This document shows positions 22,277 through 30,518 of a DNA stretch of 64,000 nt, in pieces (the stretch's first letter is position 1; the number at the start of each line of letters is the position of its first letter). The DNA comes from Paenibacillus sp. PCH8 (GTDB lineage Bacteria > Bacillota > Bacilli > Paenibacillales > Paenibacillaceae). The DNA is taken from NCBI RefSeq assembly GCF_002968835.1, contig NZ_PKQK01000001.1:930001-994000 (forward strand), given 5' to 3'. The translations under genes and the position numbers were made by a program. The notes under the pieces were generated by a model. That model was given only the letters and a program-made list of their open reading frames with translations, made no database searches and was not told where the DNA came from.

Positions 22277-22521
22277 AAGATGAATTTCAGTAGCGTGGTT
22301 AGACGCTATAAAAATCATCTCAAGTATTTGAAAAGAGCGATATGCTCATTTTGAATCTGACGAGATTAAAAATCTCATTTGTGCTCCAGCCGATTCAAGC
22401 CAAGGCTTGTTTCCAACTTTTGCGTTCATTCTGCAAGCAGAATGTTTACTCACTCGTTGTTCAGTTTTCAAAGATCAAACTTATTTCGTTACCGAATGTC
22501 GTTCTCTTCAGCAACTTTTAT

Positions 22522-22550
22522 ATCTTATCACATCCGAACCAACGTTGCAA
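22522..22550 (-). promoter_or_regulatory. rrn promoter P2
   Basis: Minus strand TTGCAA (22545-22550), 17-base spacer, TAAGAT (22522-22527), preceded by an A-rich tract (22551-22560) like an UP element. Confidence 0.65.
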
Positions 22551-22631
22551 GCTCTTTTTTTAAGTTTCTTTCGAAGCTTATTTCATTTGCTTGCCGCACC
22601 GTTTATCTTGTGTTTTCTTGGCCGGAATTAG

Positions 22632-22660
22632 AATATACCATGTACAGATTTTCATTGCAA
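22632..22660 (-). promoter_or_regulatory. rrn promoter P1
   Basis: Minus strand TTGCAA (22655-22660), 17-base spacer, TATATT (22632-22637), again with an A-rich tract upstream. Same -35 as P2, about 110 bases further from 16S. Confidence 0.65.
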
Positions 22661-22949
22661 GTATTTTTTCAACAAACTAATCATGATCTTCTATATCATT
22701 TCATTTGTAGCGTCTTTCTTCTATAGCACTGTCTAGCTCACTTCAGATTATCTATTCCACTCCTTTCCTCACAGATTGCAATCTGTCTCTCCCTGAGGAT
22801 ATGAAATAGAAGCGATCCAACGATTACTTTCTATATAATACGAAACCTCACTCTATTAAAGTTCTACTATATTAGATATCGAGTGCTATATTAGAGCTCA
22901 ACAATAATGAACATGATAGATCGGATCGCATACTTTCATTGTTTCACTG
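22661..22949. other. AT-rich intergenic region
   Basis: No gene is seen between the rrn promoters and the acetyltransferase stop. Confidence 0.4.
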
Positions 22950-23495
22950 TCAGTCTTTGAACCTGCCCATCACCACCGTATCGTAATGCTTTCCGTCCGC
23001 GTGGCGTCGATCTCTTTTCAGAATACCTTCAATAACAAAGCCGCTCTTCTGATATAGCTCAATTGCCTTTTCGTTCTTGTCCAGCACGTTCAGGGTTATC
23101 TTTTCAAAACCACTCCTGTCTGCCCATTGTACCGACTCCGCAAGCAGGCTCTTACCAATGCCATATCCCCAGAATTCTTTGGCTACGCACACGCCAAACT
23201 CAACTTTGTGATTAAACCGCTTCAACTCTGTGCCCGCACATCTGGAGTATCCCACAATCTCCCCCTCTACAACTGCAACGAGAAACAGGTTCCGCGACTT
23301 CTCTGTGTCCGAGTGAATACTATGAACGAAACCAGCTGCATCGATATACGCTTCGCCCTCTTCACGATCCATATTCTCCGTTTCTCCATCCAGCTGTACA
23401 CGAAGTGCTGACAAGGTGTCTGCATCATTTTCCTCCGCCGATCGAATCGTGTAGGTTACTCCTTTAACGTGATAATGCTGCTGTTCAACAATCAT
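22950..23495 (-). CDS. GNAT family N-acetyltransferase
   Basis: A 181-residue acetyltransferase. The core shows AVVEGEIVGYSRCAG, then the acetyl-CoA loop CVAKEFWGYGIGKSLLAESV (about residues 115-135), ITLNVLDKNEKAIELYQKSGF and a closing YDTVVMGRF. The pattern resembles RimI/RimJ-like and SpeG-like proteins; the substrate is unknown. It ends about 50 bases after the YesN-type regulator start region and is transcribed in the same direction. Confidence 0.88.
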   Translation of the reverse strand: MIVEQQHYHVKGVTYTIRSAEENDADTLSALRVQLDGETENMDREEGEAYIDAAGFVHSIHSDTEKSRNLFLVAVVEGEIVGYSRCAGTELKRFNHKVEFGVCVAKEFWGYGIGKSLLAESVQWADRSGFEKITLNVLDKNEKAIELYQKSGFVIEGILKRDRRHADGKHYDTVVMGRFKD

Positions 23496-23545
23496 AAGTG
23501 TTAATCCGCCTTTTCATTCTATCTTAAAATCATCCTTCTGCTACT

Positions 23546-25150
23546 CTAGCCCACTTCAGATGGGCTCTTGCCGGTAAGCATTTTGAACACTTGACTGAAA
23601 TACGTAGCATTACGGAACCCTGTCATCTCACTAACCTCATACACCATGTAATGGCCTGACTGCAGAAGTTCCAACGCTCGCTGAATTCGGTATCCGTTCA
23701 AATAACTCACAAAATTCTCTCCGGTCACCCTTTTAAATAGCTGGCTTAGATACTTCGGGTGTACGAACAGCCCTTTGGCGATAGCTTCAAAACTGATCTC
23801 TTCGGCATAATGCAGCTCTACATACTGTTTCACCTGCTCTATTAGCTTGTTACTTTTCTTCTCACCCATCTCTTTCCGTATCTGTTCCAGCCAGTTGCAG
23901 ATAATACTGTCCATCCAGCTTACCAGGTCATGCAGAGCATATTTCGATTGAATTTCACGTAGAAAATCACTCATCGCCAGCGGCGGCGTTAACATGGGGT
24001 GTAGTCGGTTCCAACTATGAATCAATGTGTCAAAAAGACTGACGGCTACAACCTGTACATCCTGAATACCAACACAGTTGCCCTCTTTCAGTAGAACGCG
24101 GATATGATGCCACACCTCTTCCGCCAGATCAGGTCTGATATCCGCCCATGCCTCATTCCACTGACGAAGCAGTAATGAATAATCGGTCACACTTGGCTCT
24201 TTATCCCCTGAGGCTTCATATCGATAGATACGACTTCCGCCCTGAAATTCTGCTGTTTCTACGGCTTCCCTGCTCTCCAGATAAGAGTCTATCACCTCAC
24301 AGGGGTGGCTTTTGGGTCTTCCTATGCCGACACTTACTTCGATTTTCAGATACGTAAAGATCTGATCAATCATTCTCTCCACGAGTGGTTGTATTTCCTC
24401 CAGCTCATCCATATCACCTAGTAGAAGCAACACAAACACCTGATCCGAGTAATCCACAATCTCCACCTGACCACCCGCCACGCGTCCTAGCTGCTCCTTC
24501 ACTGTCTCCTGAATAATATCTGCCGCCCCGTAGCGGAGCAGCTGCCAGTCCCGCTCTTTCATCCGTGTCAAAAACACAGGGCGATTCAGTTGCAGACTAA
24601 TGGCGCGTGTCTGTGAAGGCATACGAATGCCTATATAGTCCATGCGTTCTTTAGGCAGTTCCTCTGCCCGATACCGCGTGGTCAGCAATTCATGGAGAAA
24701 CTGTTTGCGCAGGTACGGAAGCACCCGTCCGACCTCCTGTTTGTAAGTCCGCTCCAGTTGCTCGTGTCGCTCACGCACGTCCTGCTCCAGTAACACCTCA
24801 CGTAAAACAGACTCAATCTCCTCTACCTCCGCCGGTTTCAGCAAAAAGTGATTCACACCCCAACGCATTGCAGCCCGGGCGTTCTCAAACTCGTCATATC
24901 CACTAAGGATGATGATCGGCAGATGAGGATGAGTGCGACGCAATGCCTGTGTTATCTCAAGTCCAGTCATTCCCGGCAGATAGACGTCCGTCATGACAAG
25001 ATCCGGATGTACACGGTGAAACATCTCCAGCGCGTCCAAGCCATTGGAGGCCGTACCTGCAATGCTGAGGCCCAAGGAAGGCCAATCGATATGGTCCGTT
25101 AGTGCCTTTACAATATGAGGATCGTCATCTACAAGCATAATGGTCTTCAT
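23546..25150 (-). CDS. YesN-type response regulator (receiver plus AraC DNA-binding domain)
   Basis: A 534-residue regulator. The receiver domain (1-125) has acidic DDD near 8-10, the phospho-acceptor Asp55 in VMTDVYLPGMTGLE and LKPAE near 107. A long middle region follows, and an AraC helix-turn-helix domain fills the last ~100 residues (IAKGLFVHPKYLSQLFKRVT and VSEMTGFRNATYFSQVFKM). It starts directly after the kinase stop (TGAATG), so it is the partner of the YesM kinase at 25151-26949. The pair probably activates the neighbouring sugar ABC transporter. Confidence 0.92.
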   Translation of the reverse strand: MKTIMLVDDDPHIVKALTDHIDWPSLGLSIAGTASNGLDALEMFHRVHPDLVMTDVYLPGMTGLEITQALRRTHPHLPIIILSGYDEFENARAAMRWGVNHFLLKPAEVEEIESVLREVLLEQDVRERHEQLERTYKQEVGRVLPYLRKQFLHELLTTRYRAEELPKERMDYIGIRMPSQTRAISLQLNRPVFLTRMKERDWQLLRYGAADIIQETVKEQLGRVAGGQVEIVDYSDQVFVLLLLGDMDELEEIQPLVERMIDQIFTYLKIEVSVGIGRPKSHPCEVIDSYLESREAVETAEFQGGSRIYRYEASGDKEPSVTDYSLLLRQWNEAWADIRPDLAEEVWHHIRVLLKEGNCVGIQDVQVVAVSLFDTLIHSWNRLHPMLTPPLAMSDFLREIQSKYALHDLVSWMDSIICNWLEQIRKEMGEKKSNKLIEQVKQYVELHYAEEISFEAIAKGLFVHPKYLSQLFKRVTGENFVSYLNGYRIQRALELLQSGHYMVYEVSEMTGFRNATYFSQVFKMLTGKSPSEVG

Positions 25151-26949
25151 TCACTTTTCACCATCCAGCCACAGATTTAATTGTTCATCGGTCTCAATTC
25201 GCGGTAGCGTAATTGTCACTTCCACGCCGCCTGACACGCCATCACTTAGTTGAACGCCATACCTCTTACCACAATATAGCTGAATACGCTGGTGTACGTT
25301 TCGTACGCCGATGCCACTCGTCTCTTCGAGTTTCCACCCCTCTGGCAAACCCTGCCCATTATCCGTAATAATAATGACAATATCCGAATTAGCGCTTCCT
25401 ACTTCGTGCATATGAACCTGAATTCGAAGTGTACCTTCTTGAGGATGTCCGTGCATGACGGCATTTTCGATAAAAGGCTGCAAAATGATCTTGGGAATAT
25501 AACATCCGCGAATACGCGGATCAATCTGTTCGTGATATTGAATGGAAAAGGGTAGCCGCTCTGACTGAATGCTGACGTAGCAGCGGGCATGCTCAAGCTC
25601 ATCCCTTACTCGGATAAATAACCTCCCCCCACTCAGTCCGATCCGCAACAGCTTGCTAAGCTGCACGATCATGCGACTGATATCCTTGGCTTCGTAATCG
25701 AGTGCGCGCCAGTGGATCATATCCAGCGTGTTGTATAGAAAATGGGGTTTGATCTGGGCCTCAAGCAAGTCGGTCTGGGCTTCCCGTTTGGCACGGCTCT
25801 CGTCCTTCACCTGATCCATCAATGTTGTGAGTTGTGAGGCCATATGATTGAAGCCATACGCCAAGTGGGCATATTCCTCAGTGAACGACAGTTGAACCCG
25901 GGTATCAAAATCACCTTTCTCCAATTGCCTCATTCGCTTAATCAGTTGGCGCAAGGGACGAACGATCTGCCGCACAAACAGATACGCGAGTACCGCCGAG
26001 CATAACAGTCCAATTATAGCGATGCCGAGAATCTGCCATCCTGCGTGTCTAATCGGGGATAACAGCATATGCACAGGAATGGTCTGCACGAGACGCCACT
26101 GAAGCATTGCCGGTCTCGAATACAGCACAAGCTGGGAGCCGCCGGATTTACCGGAGACGACTTCAAATCCATCTTCGCCATGTTGGACGTGTTCCTGAAT
26201 CCATGCACGATCTACAATAAAGGGATCATCAAAGGAATCAGCTCCCCCATCTGCATGACGACATTACCAGCCGTATCCACTAGCAGTACCTTTCCATCCA
26301 GAACCATAGGCATATCAGCAAATCTGCGTACAATGTCTGTGCGGCTCAGCCGGATGAGCACATAGGCCACCGTCCCGCCTCGACTGTCAAAGATTCGCTG
26401 GGCGTATCCAATTAACGATTGACCGGATTCATTCTCCCGCAGCGGTACCCATGCCGCATCTGCCTGCTCCAGTGTACTGAACCAGGAATCATTGGAAATG
26501 GTATCTACCGGAAAGATGCGATCAGCCATGGTGACTGCAACACCGTTAAACGCATCGGTGTACAGTTCTATAGAAGTAACACCTTCACTGACGACCAGGG
26601 TATGATCCAGTATGCGGGATACTTCCCGCCGTTGATGAATCTGCGAAAGTCTGCCCGTCTCCGTCGTTTCCAGCAGACTGGACAGTTCCCGATTACTTGC
26701 TAAGGCATACGCCGTACCTGTTACCCCTGTGATGAAATCGAATCCCCGGCGTGTACTCTCATTCAAAAGAGCCAAGCGTGCCTTGCTAATCTCGGCAAAC
26801 GTAACCGCAGAGAAGGACTGATATGCCAGCCAGACAATGACAGAGACGAGCAACAAGTTAAACGCAATAAAGCAAGTCACCATCAACGTGGAGAGCTTGC
26901 TTTGTTGCATTTTATGATTAATATATGAAGACCATCTTCCTTTCCGCAT
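25151..26949 (-). pseudogene. YesM-type sensor histidine kinase, frame broken at a G5 run
   Basis: Two frames carry the two halves. The N-terminal half (26949-26212) has a membrane helix at about 20-42 and an extracellular Cache-like sensor, ending VMQMGE followed by frame-shifted residues and a stop. The C-terminal half continues in another frame (DDPFIVDRAWIQEHV), with a second membrane helix, HAMP, the His_kinase motif QIKPHFLYNTLDMIHW and an ATPase domain (ITDNGQGLPEGW, SGIGVRNVHQRI). Adding one G to the C5/G5 run at 26244-26248 joins them in one protein of about 600 residues, the normal size. All conserved motifs survive, which argues for a recent event or an assembly error. Confidence 0.85.
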
Positions 26950-26976
26950 ACGGGATCAACTCGTTTCGTCTTGGAA

Positions 26977-27825
26977 TTACCCTTTGAGCCCAGAGGTCGC
27001 GATTCCTTCCACGAAGTACTTCTGACACACGATAAATACGATAAAACATGGCACCAGTGACAACACCGACATGGCAAACATCGGGCCCCAATCGGATTGG
27101 GAACTGGAATCAAGGAACAAGCGCAGACCCAGCGGTACGGTGTATTTGCTAACGTCACTCAGGTAGATTAACTGACTGAAGAAGTCGTCCCATGTCCACA
27201 AAAACGTAAAGATCATCGTAGTGACCAGCGCTGGAAAGGCAAGTGGAATGATGATTTTGGTGTAAATTCTCACCGGTCCACATCCATCGATAGTGGCTGC
27301 CTCATCCAGCTCTTTGGGCAGTCCCCGGAAGAACTGTACCATGAGGAAAATGAAGAAGGCATCGGTTGCCAACCATTTCGGCACCACAAGTGGCAGGTAC
27401 GTATTCACCCACTCCAGGTGGTTGAAAAGGATGTACTGTGGGATCAGCGTCACATGATGTGGCAGCATGATCGTCATAAGCATCAGGCCGAAGCAGATGG
27501 CTTTGAAACGAAAGTTCAATCGGGCGAAGGCATACGCCGCCATGGAGCAGGAGATGACATTGCCCAGCACGGCTCCCAGCGACAAGACGATGGAGTTGGT
27601 CAGAAACCGGGAGAACGGATTGCCTTGAATCCCTGACCAGCCATTCATGTAATTTTGCCAATTCCATTCCTTCGGCCAGAACCAGGTTTCTGTAAAGATC
27701 ATATGTCCCGGTTTGAACGAACTACCCAGCATCCACAGAACCGGATAGAGCATGACGAAGGCGATGGCTGAGATCAGCATATGTTTGGCGACTACCCATG
27801 CAGTAGAGTTCCGTTGTCCTATCAT
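26977..27825 (-). CDS. Sugar ABC transporter permease (LplC/CarB-type, MalG-like)
   Basis: A 282-residue permease with six membrane helices. The cytoplasmic EAA loop reads ELDEAATIDGCGPVRIYTKIIIPLA near residues 180-205. It pairs with the permease at 27825-28772, sharing the base at 27825 (TAATG overlap). No ATPase gene is present here, as is common when the transporter uses a shared MsmX-type ATPase. Likely imports an oligosaccharide, given the GH105-like gene nearby. Confidence 0.92.
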   Translation of the reverse strand: MIGQRNSTAWVVAKHMLISAIAFVMLYPVLWMLGSSFKPGHMIFTETWFWPKEWNWQNYMNGWSGIQGNPFSRFLTNSIVLSLGAVLGNVISCSMAAYAFARLNFRFKAICFGLMLMTIMLPHHVTLIPQYILFNHLEWVNTYLPLVVPKWLATDAFFIFLMVQFFRGLPKELDEAATIDGCGPVRIYTKIIIPLAFPALVTTMIFTFLWTWDDFFSQLIYLSDVSKYTVPLGLRLFLDSSSQSDWGPMFAMSVLSLVPCFIVFIVCQKYFVEGIATSGLKG

Positions 27826-28772
27826 TATTTCCCACCATCCTCATAGTGCACCCACAGCTTGCTGCTGCGGAATACGAGCAATGTAAATACCCCAATCAGG
27901 ATAACCAGCACCCAGGCCATCGCGGAAGCATAGCCCATCTGAAAGAACGAAAATCCCTTTTTGTACAGATACAGAGAGTACATTAATGTTGAATTCACTG
28001 GCCCACCGCTACCATTACTGATAATGAAAGCCTGCGTGAACGATTGAAAGGACGTAATCAGCTGCATAACGAGATTGAAGAAGATAACCGGCGACAGAAT
28101 CGGTAATGTTATATAGAAGAATCTCCGCATTGGGCCTGCACCGTCCACCGCTGAAGCTTCATCATATTCGGGTGGAATCTGCTTCAGGCCTGCCAGGAAA
28201 ATAATCATCGACGATCCGAACTGCCACACGGATAACAGCACGATGGAGTACAGGGCATACTTCGGATTAGCAACCCAATCGGGTGCCTTAATACCCACCA
28301 TGGCGAGGACACTATTAAGCAGCCCGTCCCCACCGAGCATTTTACGCCATAACATGGCAATCGCCACGCTACCTCCAAGCAATGTCGGGATGTAGTACAC
28401 CGTCCGGTAAATGCCAAGACCACGTATTCCCCTATTGAGCAGCATCGCTACGAGTAATGCGAAAATCAGCTTAACCGGTACGGATACAGCGACATACGTA
28501 AATGTGACTTTGAGTGACTGGGTGAACAATTTATCCGTTGTAAACATCGTGGTGTAGTTATCCAGACCGACCCATGAAGGGGCGGCCAGGATACTGTAGT
28601 CGGTGAACGAAATGTATAACGATACTAACATGGGACCCAGGGTGAGAAATAACAACCCGATAAGCCATGGGGCGAGGAACAGAAGCGCTGCTCCATTATG
28701 TGCAAATCTCCGTTTCACCCGCCGGGTAGCTACGCTCTCAATCTGGGCTTGACCGACCTGTGATGTAGTCAT
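27825..28772 (-). CDS. Sugar ABC transporter permease (LplB/MalF-like)
   Basis: A 315-residue permease with an N-terminal cytoplasmic stretch, six helices (first LLFLAPWLIGLLFLTLGPML) and the EAA loop EYDEASAVDGAGPMRRFFYITLPIL near residues 200-225. It is transcribed after the binding-protein gene and coupled to the second permease. Confidence 0.93.
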   Translation of the reverse strand: MTTSQVGQAQIESVATRRVKRRFAHNGAALLFLAPWLIGLLFLTLGPMLVSLYISFTDYSILAAPSWVGLDNYTTMFTTDKLFTQSLKVTFTYVAVSVPVKLIFALLVAMLLNRGIRGLGIYRTVYYIPTLLGGSVAIAMLWRKMLGGDGLLNSVLAMVGIKAPDWVANPKYALYSIVLLSVWQFGSSMIIFLAGLKQIPPEYDEASAVDGAGPMRRFFYITLPILSPVIFFNLVMQLITSFQSFTQAFIISNGSGGPVNSTLMYSLYLYKKGFSFFQMGYASAMAWVLVILIGVFTLLVFRSSKLWVHYEDGGK

Positions 28773-28820
28773 CTTCGCAACCTCCCCGCGGAATTAGAAG
28801 TCTGGAACCGTTTCAATTAT

Positions 28821-30161
28821 TTATTGACTCGAACCAAGCGTAGCCTTGGACCCTTCAATAAACTGCGCAATCACATCCGGTGTGTTGCCTTGACCGAACG
28901 CGATCTGCTCGCTTGCGCTCTTGAAACTTGTGTCCACTTCAGCAAATCCTTGTGGGTATGGCGGGTCAATTTCGCTGGAGTTCTTCGATACGGTATCAAT
29001 GAATTGGAAGATGGATTGCTCTGCTTCCAGCAGCGTTGGCTGCATCTGTTCACGAATGGCTGAGTTAACTGGCACACCGCGTTCAGAGCCAAGAATAGCT
29101 GTAGCTTCCGGATCATTGACCATGAAATCAATGAACATGGCTACTTCTTTCGGATGTTTCGTTTTGGCATAACCGGAAAGGAACTGACCTGGTTTCAGGT
29201 ATTCACCGATTTGCTTTTCATCCACACCATGCGGGAGAACCTGGATGCCAAGTTTGTGATCCTGGTTTTTGTTCACTTGTTGGAATGTCAGTAATTGATT
29301 AGACCACGCAAAATCCATGGCAGCTGTACCCAGTGAGATCGGGCGTGTCTCCAGTGCATTGGTCGTGGATGCCGTGATCTCCGCTGTGGTCACTCCACCA
29401 TTCTCACGAAGCGCTCCCCACATATCGAACCATTGTTGAAGCTCCTCGCTGGTCGCTGTCATCGTGCCCCCATCAAACAATCCTTTCCCGGTTTGCCGGA
29501 TAAATACCTCAAACATATTCGTTGTGCCGGAAATGTCTGCAGATCCGTAGAATCCGTCACCTTTGGCTGCAGCAATCTTGCTTGCAATATCCCCAAAGTC
29601 CTTCCATGTCCAGCTCTCTTTCGGTTCTTCAATCCCTAGTTCCTGGAATACGGTTGCGTCATAAATGACACCTGGTGCGTTTACGCCGAGGGTAATCGCA
29701 TATAATTTATCGTCAATGGATCCAGCTGTAATCATGCTTGGGTCATGATCCTCTGTCCGCAGATCTTTGCTCTCTGCATATGGAGTCAGATCAAGTAAGG
29801 CACCACGCCGGGCAAAGTCAGTCAGAAAGGCATAATCCATCTGTACAATATCCGGTGCGTTTGAACCTGCTACCTGAGTAGTCAGTTTGTCAAAGTAACC
29901 GTCCCAACCCGAATATTCAGGTTTAATGGTGATTCCCGGATGTTTCTCTTCAAACAATTTGATCACTTTGGTTGTCAGATCATGTCTGGTCTGTGATCCC
30001 CACCATGTCATACGCAGTTCAATGTTGCCTGAAGAGTCCCCTTTACCTTCACTTGCTTCACCAGAAGAAGCTGGTGTATCGGCGGCCCCTCCAGAACAGG
30101 CTGTAGTTAACAATAACAGGGACAGGCAGAACAGGGTTACCCACTTTTTGGTGATCATCAT
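28821..30161 (-). CDS. Extracellular sugar-binding lipoprotein of ABC transporter
   Basis: A family 1 solute-binding protein of about 446 residues. It starts at ATG 30161 nine bases after GGGGAGG; frame further upstream has no ribosome site. The signal peptide ends in the lipobox LTTAC with Cys22, so the mature protein is lipid-anchored. The body has the typical IVQMDYAFLTDFARRGALLDLTPY and LGVNAPGVIYDATVFQELGIEEP segments. The gene leads an operon binding protein - permease - permease - YesM - YesN, driven by a promoter with a downstream cre site. Confidence 0.92.
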   Translation of the reverse strand: MMITKKWVTLFCLSLLLLTTACSGGAADTPASSGEASEGKGDSSGNIELRMTWWGSQTRHDLTTKVIKLFEEKHPGITIKPEYSGWDGYFDKLTTQVAGSNAPDIVQMDYAFLTDFARRGALLDLTPYAESKDLRTEDHDPSMITAGSIDDKLYAITLGVNAPGVIYDATVFQELGIEEPKESWTWKDFGDIASKIAAAKGDGFYGSADISGTTNMFEVFIRQTGKGLFDGGTMTATSEELQQWFDMWGALRENGGVTTAEITASTTNALETRPISLGTAAMDFAWSNQLLTFQQVNKNQDHKLGIQVLPHGVDEKQIGEYLKPGQFLSGYAKTKHPKEVAMFIDFMVNDPEATAILGSERGVPVNSAIREQMQPTLLEAEQSIFQFIDTVSKNSSEIDPPYPQGFAEVDTSFKSASEQIAFGQGNTPDVIAQFIEGSKATLGSSQ

Positions 30162-30190
30162 GAATGAATTTCCTCCCCTTTTCGCTCTTA

Positions 30191-30204
30191 TGTAATCGCT
30201 TACA
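30191..30204 (-). promoter_or_regulatory. cre (CcpA) site in the binding-protein leader
   Basis: TGTAAGCGATTACA on the minus strand fits the cre consensus at every defined position and is a near-palindrome. It lies downstream of the -10, a position where CcpA blocks elongation. Confidence 0.7.
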
Positions 30205-30236
30205 AAATCTATTGTAACGGTCCTTCGCCGCACATG

Positions 30237-30265
30237 ACATAAACAAAAGTAAGCTTTTCTGTCAA
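30237..30265 (-). promoter_or_regulatory. σA promoter of the sugar ABC operon
   Basis: Perfect -35 TTGACA (30260-30265), a 17-base spacer, and -10 TTATGT (30237-30242) on the minus strand. A weak -10 with a perfect -35 suits an activator-dependent promoter. Confidence 0.65.
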
Positions 30266-30325
30266 AAAAGTAAGGGGTTGAAGGAATCAAAAACCACCGA
30301 GAATAACATTCCCGGCGGCGATGAT

Positions 30326-30348
30326 CCCGTATTAATTATGATTACGGG
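30326..30348. repeat. Short inverted repeat between GH105-like gene and ABC operon
   Basis: CCCGTA and TACGGG around an 11-base AT-rich loop. It may be a weak terminator for the hydrolase or part of a YesN binding region. Confidence 0.3.
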
Positions 30349-30518
30349 TATACAAGCATAAGCATTGAGCAGAGAACAACAGACCTGAATGAATATGATG
30401 ATCGTGAATCAGGCAAAAACAATGAATTCATTATTAGCATATGATTCGTTTAAGTTATGTGAGTCGATGGAAGGAACCACTGCTCCGCACCTTCACCGTT
30501 GTGTATGCTGTAGCTCTG

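Noticed and set aside
30326-30348. Intrinsic terminator for the GH105-like gene
   Set aside because: The stem is only six pairs with an AT loop and no T run; kept only as a short inverted repeat.
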